A DNA stretch of 29,673 nt, from assembly GCA_035550315.1 (NCBI GenBank), contig DASZPL010000050.1, forward strand, positions 1 to 29,673, written 5' to 3'. Positions 24,704 to 29,673 of the stretch are shown in pieces. A program made the translations under genes and the position numbers. Under the pieces are notes generated by a model that saw only the letters and a list, made by a program, of their open reading frames with translations, was not told the origin of the DNA and made no database searches. Numbering within the stretch: position 1 is the stretch's first letter; each line of letters starts with the position of its first letter. The DNA is from DASZPL01 sp035550315. Lineage in GTDB: Bacteria; Actinomycetota; Actinomycetes; JAFAQI01.

Positions 24704-25429
24704 GTGATCGTCGGGCCCCCCGGCAGTGCCGCGCCGATCGGCGCGCAGCACCAGTCGCTCGACGATGTCGTCCGCGACGAGATCCTGCACCGGATCATGT
24801 CGGGGGCACTCGCCCCCGGCGCCCGGCTGATCGAGTCGTCGATCGCCGACGAGCTCGGTGTCTCGCGCGGGCCGGTCCGCGCCGCCATCCGGCAGCTGGA
24901 GATCGAGGGCTTCGTCGTGCTCGCCCCACGGCGCGGCGCTTCGGTCGCGACGATCACCGCGACCGAGGCGTTGGAGTGCTACGAGATCCGGACCGTGCTC
25001 GAGGGACTGGCTGCCCGGCTGGCGACCGAGCGGCGCACCGAAGCGGACATCGAGCGGTTGCAAACCATCCTCAGCGACGGCGACGCGCTGCTGGCGAAGA
25101 AGCGCTGGGATCAGCTGAGCCAGCTCAACGCCGAGTTTCACGCCGCGCTCGCGATCGCCTCCGGCAACAGCGAGCTGCTCGCCCTGATGCGGCAGTTCTC
25201 GACCCGGATCACGTGGATGTTCGCCAGGTCCGCGCAGCAGCGCGGCGGGCAGGCGTGGCACGAGCACGCGGAGATCGTCGACGCGATCGTGCGGCGCGAC
25301 TCCGCCCTCGCCTCACGGCTGGCACAGGAACACATCCGCGCTTCCCGGGAGCAGTTCGTCATCCGGACTCCGGTCGCCGCCGGCGCGGCCAAGCCAATCC
25401 CAGCGGTGCTGCCGCAGAGAGGTGACTGA
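24704..25429 (+). CDS. GntR family regulator, FCD subfamily (GntR-2, paralogue of GntR-1)
   Basis: The 241-residue product closely parallels GntR-1 along its whole length (roughly 60 percent identical by eye). The recognition segment LGVSRGPVRAAIRQLE.EGFVV..PRRGASVA is almost unchanged, so both should bind the same DNA word. The effector domains share RWDQLSQLN..FH, ALECYE and the C-terminal RSA.QRG..AW.EHA block but differ in scattered positions, so ligand response may differ. The GTG at 24704 has GAGGAGG at 24689-24695. The stop abuts the LLM gene start (TGA then GTG), so the two are co-transcribed. Confidence 0.9.
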   Translation: MIVGPPGSAAPIGAQHQSLDDVVRDEILHRIMSGALAPGARLIESSIADELGVSRGPVRAAIRQLEIEGFVVLAPRRGASVATITATEALECYEIRTVLEGLAARLATERRTEADIERLQTILSDGDALLAKKRWDQLSQLNAEFHAALAIASGNSELLALMRQFSTRITWMFARSAQQRGGQAWHEHAEIVDAIVRRDSALASRLAQEHIRASREQFVIRTPVAAGAAKPIPAVLPQRGD

Positions 25430-26377
25430 GTGTTCGTCATCGGCAAGTCACTCGGCTTCGACGCGGTCGGCGACGCCCGCCGGGCAGAGGAAGCGGGGTA
25501 CGACGGCGTCCGCGCGATCGACCACTTCTTCAGCGGGATCCCGCCGGCGCGCCCCGAGGCGGTCCCGCACTGCTTCGTCACGCTCGCTGCCGCGGCGGCC
25601 GTGACGAACCGGGTGCTGATCACCCAGACGATGGTCGCGCCGACCCTGCGGCACCCGTTCGAGGTCGCCCAAGCGGTGGCCTGTCTGGACCGGATCAGCG
25701 ACGGGCGAGCCGAGCTCGGCATCGGAACGGCGTGGCTGCCGTCCGAGCACGACCAGATGAACCTCACCCTCGGGCCGCCCCGCGACCGGGTCGCCCGGGC
25801 GCTCGAAGCCGCGACCATCTGCCGGGAGATGTTCCACAACTCGGGGTGCGTCGATTTCGCCGGCCGGTTCTTCACGGCGAAGAGCGAGGCGGCCTGGCCG
25901 GCAACCCCGCACGTGCCGGAGATCCAGATGGGTGCGCATGGTCCGGCGATGATCCGCGCCGCGGCGAGCATCGCCGACCGGGTCGATCTGGTCGAGTCAT
26001 TGGTCGGCGGCCGACCCGACTTCACGCCCAAGCACGTGAACAGCGCCGCCAATCTCGCCGATCGCATCGCGATGGCGCGGGAGGTCGCTGCGCAGCGCGA
26101 CGTGACGCTGCGGTTCTCGGCCACCGTCAACGTCGTCGCCGCCGAGTCGGCGGCGGCTCGTGACGACCAACGGACCGCGCTCGCCACCGCATCCGACTGC
26201 GAACCAGCCGCCCTCGACGACGAGCTGCTGCGCATCGTCGACGTCGCGGACGGCGTCATGCAGCGACTGGAGACGCTGTCCGGGCTGGGCGTCGACCGGC
26301 TGCACATCCGCCCGATGGACGACCACACCCGTGACTGGCTGGGCGAAGCGCTCCCCGCCATCCAGGCCATCGGATAA
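25430..26377 (+). CDS. LLM-class flavin/F420-dependent oxidoreductase
   Basis: The 315-residue product is a luciferase-like TIM-barrel oxidoreductase: ARRAEEAGYDGVRAIDHFF (16-34), strands VLITQTMVAPTLRHPFEVAQAV and LDRISDGRAELGIGTAW, then PPRDRVARALEAATI and EIQMGAHGPAMIRAAA. The RHP...LD..S.GR..LG.G pattern is that of the F420-dependent group in actinobacteria, though FMNH2-dependent monooxygenases share it. The cofactor cannot be settled from sequence. AGAGAGG (25416-25422) precedes the GTG at 25430. It lies between GntR-2 and the [3Fe-4S] ferredoxin in one transcription unit. Confidence 0.85.
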   Translation: MFVIGKSLGFDAVGDARRAEEAGYDGVRAIDHFFSGIPPARPEAVPHCFVTLAAAAAVTNRVLITQTMVAPTLRHPFEVAQAVACLDRISDGRAELGIGTAWLPSEHDQMNLTLGPPRDRVARALEAATICREMFHNSGCVDFAGRFFTAKSEAAWPATPHVPEIQMGAHGPAMIRAAASIADRVDLVESLVGGRPDFTPKHVNSAANLADRIAMAREVAAQRDVTLRFSATVNVVAAESAAARDDQRTALATASDCEPAALDDELLRIVDVADGVMQRLETLSGLGVDRLHIRPMDDHTRDWLGEALPAIQAIG

Positions 26378-26411
26378 CCCGCCGACCACACGACAGGACA
26401 GGACACGACAA

Positions 26412-26609
26412 ATGCCAAGGGTCAAAGCGGACGCCGGCCTCTGTGAAGGCCACGCGAACTGCATCGTGGAAGCCGGCGAGGTGTTCGACCTCGACGACGA
26501 AGGCCTGGTCGTCGTACTGAAGGAGACGATCACCGAGGCGGAGCGCGAGGACGTCGAGCGGGCCGTGCAGGCGTGCCCGGTGTCGGCCCTCAGCCTGCTC
26601 GAGGACTAG
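26412..26609 (+). CDS. [3Fe-4S] ferredoxin (oxygenase/P450-type)
   Basis: The 65-residue product has the small actinobacterial ferredoxin pattern: Cys11, His14, Cys17 (CEGHANC) and Cys55-Pro56. His at the place of the second cysteine gives a three-Cys set expected to hold a [3Fe-4S] cluster, as in ferredoxins that serve cytochromes P450. No P450 is in the window, so its partner must be elsewhere or be one of the oxidases here. It starts 34 bases after the LLM gene with AGGA 8 bases before the ATG. The small acidic protein is otherwise complete. Confidence 0.92.
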   Translation: MPRVKADAGLCEGHANCIVEAGEVFDLDDEGLVVVLKETITEAEREDVERAVQACPVSALSLLED

Positions 26610-26620
26610 CGAGCCGGGTG

Positions 26621-26685
26621 CGGCCGGAAGGACACCAAGTGGTGTCGGCCGGTTGACCGGAAGGGAAACACAGTCAACCGGCCGA
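26621..26685. terminator. Convergent double hairpin with mutually exclusive stems
   Basis: Two overlapping structures lie between the convergent ferredoxin and Rieske genes. The first is CCGG-aag-GACACC, loop AAGT (26637-26640), GGTGTC-gg-CCGG (26624-26652). The second is a perfect 13-base-pair stem, 26645-26657 with 26673-26685, around a 15-base loop. They share 26645-26652, so only one can form at a time. They probably act as a bidirectional terminator; there is no T-run. The second stem covers the Rieske stop codon. Confidence 0.6.
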
Positions 26686-27075
26686 GCTTGTGGGGGCCAG
26701 CCGAGCGCCGTCGGTCGGCGGTGCGATCGGGCCGACTTGAACCGTCGGGGTAACCGTCGAGCTGTCGATCTCGACGACGTCGTCACGCACCCGGACCTGA
26801 TGCACCGGCTGGTAGCGGTCGCGCGCCTGGCAGTAGCCGGTGGTCAGGTCGAAGGCCCACTGGTGGCCGGCGCAGACCAACCGGCGGCCGAGCCGCGCGC
26901 CTTCGGACAGCGACCGGCCGCGGTGGATGCAGGTGTCGTTCATCGCGGCCGGCGCGCCGTCGATCCACAGCAACAGCACCGGGACGTCGCGCACCGTGAC
27001 CACGAGCCGACCGGCGCTCGCCAGGTCGTCGGCGTTGGCGACCTGCTCCCAGGTCGGCTCGGAGTCGACGGTCAT
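26674..27075 (-). CDS. Rieske [2Fe-2S] ferredoxin
   Basis: The 133-residue product is a single Rieske domain: cluster boxes C49-I-H51-RG and C68-AG-H71-QW, followed by FDLTTGYC and strands VHQVRVRDDVVEID. It has no signal peptide or membrane anchor, and no catalytic mononuclear-iron domain, so it is a soluble electron carrier like the ferredoxin component of oxygenase systems. The C-terminal tail (about 107-133) is Pro/Ala-rich and unassigned. The ATG at 27075 overlaps the preceding ferredoxin stop (ATGA), so the two carriers are made together. Confidence 0.9.
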   Translation of the reverse strand: MTVDSEPTWEQVANADDLASAGRLVVTVRDVPVLLLWIDGAPAAMNDTCIHRGRSLSEGARLGRRLVCAGHQWAFDLTTGYCQARDRYQPVHQVRVRDDVVEIDSSTVTPTVQVGPIAPPTDGARLAPTSSAG

Positions 27076-27434
27076 CGCGCTTGATCCGCGGCGAGCCAAC
27101 GCTCCTTCAGCCGCTTCCCGGCGGCCGAGTCCTCGTCCAGCCCGCGCTGGTTGGGATCCCACGCGACAGTGACGTCGCCCGATGCGTAGGTCTGGCAGCC
27201 CAGCCGGTATCCCTGCTCGGCGAGCTCGCCCAGCCGATCCCGCTCGCGGCGCCGCATCGGGCTGAGGTTCTCGGCGCCTTCGAGGACCTTCAGCCGATCA
27301 GTCCCGCAGTTGCCGCTCGCGCACTTCCACGGCACGCCGCAGTTCATCCGCATGGAGGTTCGGAGGATGTTGACCTCTTCGCCCTCGGGGAAACTGACCC
27401 GGCGATCGCTGGTCTGAAAGTAGATCTCAGGCAC
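27072..27434 (-). CDS. [2Fe-2S] ferredoxin with Asp in place of the third cluster Cys
   Basis: The 120-residue product has the beta-grasp ferredoxin fold: VSFPEGEEVNILRTS, the cluster loop and the distal RLGCQTY (Cys80). The canonical C-x4-C-x2-C loop reads Cys38, Cys43 and then Asp46 (CASGNCGTD), so the third ligand is Asp; an additional Cys32 lies six residues upstream of Cys38. The Asp codon at 27297-27299 is GAT, two changes away from a Cys codon, so a single base error does not explain it. A C-terminal tail from about 93 is charged. It lies 39 bases after the HDO gene and overlaps the Rieske start. It should be the electron donor to the oxidase or pass electrons to the Rieske protein (inference). 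Confidence 0.85.
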   Translation of the reverse strand: MPEIYFQTSDRRVSFPEGEEVNILRTSMRMNCGVPWKCASGNCGTDRLKVLEGAENLSPMRRRERDRLGELAEQGYRLGCQTYASGDVTVAWDPNQRGLDEDSAAGKRLKERWLAADQAR

Positions 27435-27473
27435 GGTCCTCGCCCTGGTCGAGAGGTACGTCGAGAAGCGAGG

Positions 27474-28238
27474 TCAGCCGGCGGCAAGCGCGGGCTGATT
27501 CACCTCCGTCTCGACCTCGGACCAGTCGCCGAGGTCGGGCTTGACGTAGGTGTCGTACAGCGACTTCGTGTAGTGGAAGCGCATGTTGGCCGCTTCCTTC
27601 ACGATCTCGATGCACCGCTGCTGCAGCTCGGGGGTGTCGGCGTACTTCAGCACGATCTGGTAGCCGCGCTCACCGTGCACCTCGTCGGAGGTGATGTGCA
27701 GGTCGAAGAACTCGCACTCCCACTCGCTGAAGCCGTAGCGCTCCGGGTCGATCAGCGCGGGGTACTGCGTGCGGTAGATGCTCGGCACCTGCGACTCGAG
27801 GCCGACGATCGTGGCGGCGGTCGACACCGCGAAGTGCTCGTTGGCCGAGATGTAGTAGAGCCAGCCCTGGATGCCGAGCGTGAACGGCATCGCGTTCTTG
27901 CGGTCCTGCACCTCGGCGCGGGTGCCGCCGCAGGCCTCGGCGAACCGGATCAGCAGGTCGGTGTGGCGGTCGTCGCTGAGCTCCTCCTCGTAGAGGTTCT
28001 GCAGCAGGAAGTCCTTGGCGTCGCGGGCCGCGTCGGGCGTCTTCGCGTACATCAGCCCGAGATAGTCGCCGAACGGTCCGACGTAGTGGTAGTGGTTGAT
28101 CGCCCACTTCACGAAGTGCGGGCGCTGCAGCTTGCCGGTCGCCCACGCGCGGGAGAACGACGCGTCGCGCGCCATCGTGCCCTTCATCGCGTCTTCGAGG
28201 GCCACTCGGAAGTCGAGCTCGCTCAGCATCTCAGCCAT
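27474..28238 (-). CDS. Haem-oxygenase-like diiron oxidase/oxygenase (HDO; TenA/PqqC/CADD-like fold)
   Basis: The 254-residue all-helical product matches the iron-containing redox enzyme group of the TenA/PqqC/haem-oxygenase-like fold. The six diiron ligands of HDO enzymes such as CADD appear with the right spacing: Glu85 and His92 in YEEELSDDRH, Glu148 in VGLESQ, and His181, Asp185, His188 in DLHITSDEVH. Known HDOs activate O2 for decarboxylation, N-oxygenation, C-C cleavage or self-sacrificial cofactor synthesis; which applies here is unknown. The ATG at 28238 has GGAG 5 bases upstream. Genes for a [2Fe-2S] and a Rieske ferredoxin follow in the same direction. It is divergent from an MFS exporter across a TGTATACT site. 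Confidence 0.85.
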   Translation of the reverse strand: MAEMLSELDFRVALEDAMKGTMARDASFSRAWATGKLQRPHFVKWAINHYHYVGPFGDYLGLMYAKTPDAARDAKDFLLQNLYEEELSDDRHTDLLIRFAEACGGTRAEVQDRKNAMPFTLGIQGWLYYISANEHFAVSTAATIVGLESQVPSIYRTQYPALIDPERYGFSEWECEFFDLHITSDEVHGERGYQIVLKYADTPELQQRCIEIVKEAANMRFHYTKSLYDTYVKPDLGDWSEVETEVNQPALAAG

Positions 28239-28280
28239 CAGTACTCCCGTAATCTCGCGCGTGTACCGGCTTCGAGGGCG

Positions 28281-28290
28281 ACTGTATACT
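28281..28290. promoter_or_regulatory. Putative GntR/FCD operator and promoter core (ACTGTATACT)
   Basis: ACTGTATACT lies in the 116-base gap between the divergent HDO (start 28238) and MFS (start 28355) genes. ACTGTATAC is identical to 3978-3986 by GntR-1. TATACT (28285-28290) is a near-consensus -10 hexamer for the MFS direction with TGTACC 17 bases upstream, and TATACA on the other strand could serve HDO. A regulator bound here would control both genes. Confidence 0.55.
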
Positions 28291-28354
28291 GAATACCCAA
28301 TGCCCGCAAGTGCTCCGGCACGGCATTTCGCAGGGCGCGAACGGAGACCGCGGA

Positions 28355-29673
28355 GTGGACGAGCTGACGCGCGCAGGCCGGCTCCGCGTGCTCGCCATCT
28401 GCTGCATGAGCCTGCTGATCGTCGGCATGGACAACAGCATCGTCAACGTTGCGCTGCCCTCGATCCACCGCCAGTTGCACGCCTCGGTCTCCGGCCTGCA
28501 GTGGACGGTCGACGCCTACACATTGGTGCTCGGCAGCCTGCTGCTGCTGGCGGGATCGACCGCCGACCGGCTCGGCCGGCGGCGGACGTTCCAGACCGGG
28601 CTCGTGGTCTTCGTGACCGGCTCGCTGCTCTGCAGCCTGGCGCCCAGCCTCGGCTGGCTGGTCGCGTTCCGGATGGTGCAGGCGGTCGGCGGCTCGATGC
28701 TCAACCCGGTGGCGATGTCGATCATCACCAACGTCTTCACCGATCCGAAGGAGCGCGCCCGCGCCATCGGCGTCTGGGGCGCGATGTCCGGCCTGAGCAT
28801 CGGCCTGGGACCGCTGGTCGGCGGGGCACTGACCGACAGCCTCGGCTGGCGTGCCATCTTCTGGGTCAACGTGCCGGTCGGCATCGTCGCGCTGCTGCTG
28901 GCGGCGCGCTACATCCCTGAGTCGCGGGCGCTCCGGGCCCGCGCGGTCGACCCGGTCGGCCAGGCGCTGATCCTGGTGGTGCTCGCCGACCTGATCTACG
29001 CGATCATCGACGCGCCGCGCGCCGGCCTGCTCTCGGTCGGCTGTGGTGGCTGCTTCCTGATCAGCGCCGCGGCGTTGCTCGGCTTCGTGCTCTACGAACG
29101 TCGCCATTCGGAGCCGCTGATCGACCTGCGGTTCTTCCGCAGCGTGCCGTTCTCGGGCGCGACCGTGATCGCGGTCTGCTCGCTCAGCGCGTTCGCCGGC
29201 TTCCTGTTCCTGAACACGCTGTATCTCCAGGAAGTCCGCGGCTTCAGTGCGCTGCATGCCGGCCTGTTCACGTTGCCGCTGGCCGGAGCCGTTCTGGTCT
29301 CCGCGCCGCTGTCCGGTCGCCGGGTCGCCATACGCGGGCCGCGGCCGTCGCTGCTGATTGCCGGTACGGCGTTGTGCCTGGGCGCGGCATTGCTGATCGG
29401 CCTGTCGGACACCACCAGCCTGGTGTGGGTTGCCGCGTCGTACGTCATCTTCGGCATCGGCTTCGGCACGGTGAACGCGCCGATCACGAACACCGCCGTC
29501 TCCGGCATGCCGCTGTCGCAGGCCGGCACGGCCGCGGCGGTCGCGTCGACCAGCCGGCAGACCGGGATGTCGCTGGGGGTCGCGATCATCGGGTCGATCG
29601 TCAACTCCGGCACCGGCAACGTGATCGGCTCGCACCTGACCGCCGCCAGCCACGGCGCCTACATCGTGATCGC
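28355..29673 (+). CDS. DHA2-type MFS transporter (drug:H+ antiporter-like), cut by window end
   Basis: The first 439 residues are visible. Features of the 14-helix DHA2 (EmrB/QacA) group are helix 1 with GMDNSIVNVALPSI, motif A-like GSTADRLGRRRT after helix 2, and the antiporter motif GLGPLVGGALTDSLGWRAIFWVNVP in helix 5. The frame is open to the end of the window with no stop. GTG 28355 has CGGAG at 28342-28346 (8-base spacing); an ATG at 28300 is in another frame. It probably exports a substrate, product or toxic intermediate of the pathway, given the shared regulatory gap with HDO. Confidence 0.88.
   Translation, partial: MDELTRAGRLRVLAICCMSLLIVGMDNSIVNVALPSIHRQLHASVSGLQWTVDAYTLVLGSLLLLAGSTADRLGRRRTFQTGLVVFVTGSLLCSLAPSLGWLVAFRMVQAVGGSMLNPVAMSIITNVFTDPKERARAIGVWGAMSGLSIGLGPLVGGALTDSLGWRAIFWVNVPVGIVALLLAARYIPESRALRARAVDPVGQALILVVLADLIYAIIDAPRAGLLSVGCGGCFLISAAALLGFVLYERRHSEPLIDLRFFRSVPFSGATVIAVCSLSAFAGFLFLNTLYLQEVRGFSALHAGLFTLPLAGAVLVSAPLSGRRVAIRGPRPSLLIAGTALCLGAALLIGLSDTTSLVWVAASYVIFGIGFGTVNAPITNTAVSGMPLSQAGTAAAVASTSRQTGMSLGVAIIGSIVNSGTGNVIGSHLTAASHGAYIVI

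Noticed and set aside
24704..26609. A pyridine-ring-cleaving LLM operon as in known pyridine degraders
   Set aside because: The LLM protein is short and F420-like, and the accompanying flavin reductase and amidase expected in that pathway are not beside it; kept only as a loose possibility.
28238..29653. A 471-codon minus-strand frame opposite the MFS gene
   Set aside because: Low-complexity composition typical of antisense frames in GC-rich genes; the plus strand encodes clear membrane helices and MFS motifs.

Overview
The window looks like a chromosomal segment of a high-GC actinobacterium. The supporting signs are strong G/C bias at third codon positions, frequent GTG starts, F420-type oxidoreductase families (PPOX, LLM), several actinobacterial-style small ferredoxins and many short-overlap gene junctions. 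Genus cannot be told from the sequence. Gene density is very high: no stretch over 150 bases lacks a gene, and there are no tRNA or rRNA genes, insertion sequences, CRISPR arrays or phage genes that I can see.

Layout. Bases 1-3155 hold unrelated small enzymes: a PF10118 metal-dependent hydrolase, a VOC protein, a convergent SAM methyltransferase, an F420/FMN PPOX protein and a YjbR protein. Bases 3089-6610 hold a maleate-isomerase-like enzyme divergent from a GntR/FCD regulator (GntR-1), a ferredoxin reductase co-directional with that regulator, and a GDT1-type cation transporter. Bases 6600-23762 (minus strand) are one continuous run of 16 genes joined by overlaps or tiny gaps. In transcription order they are: peptide-type ABC importer (lipoprotein, two permeases, two ATPases), aldehyde dehydrogenase, GlcG/HbpS protein, gamma-glutamyltransferase-like protein, acyl-CoA dehydrogenase-like protein, acyl-CoA ligase, DUF6282 amidohydrolase-like protein, isopropylmalate-dehydrogenase-like enzyme, crotonase, oxalyl-CoA-synthetase-like ligase, ketopantoate-reductase-like enzyme, RidA. 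A second GntR/FCD regulator (GntR-3) reads away from its head. Bases 24704-26609 (plus) hold a third regulator (GntR-2, a close paralogue of GntR-1), an LLM flavin/F420 oxidoreductase and a [3Fe-4S] ferredoxin. Bases 26674-28238 (minus) hold a haem-oxygenase-like diiron oxidase (HDO) followed by a [2Fe-2S] ferredoxin and a Rieske ferredoxin. The window ends inside a DHA2-type MFS exporter.

How it may work together (inference). The region reads as an inducible catabolic island. An ABC importer brings in an unknown substrate; oxidative steps use the HDO and/or the LLM enzyme with a dedicated electron supply (reductase at 4753, ferredoxins at 26412, 26674 and 27072); the carboxylic products are activated by two CoA ligases and processed by ACAD-like, crotonase, dehydrogenase and aldehyde dehydrogenase steps, with maleate isomerase possibly feeding fumarate to the TCA cycle. 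Three TGTNTACA-type sites (3980, 24625, 28283) lie upstream of GntR-1/maiA, GntR-2 and HDO/MFS. They suggest that the redox genes form one regulon under the paralogous GntR pair, while GntR-3 probably controls the 16-gene operon.

The best candidate for an undescribed system is the HDO with its two private ferredoxins. One of these has Asp in place of the third cluster-ligating Cys.
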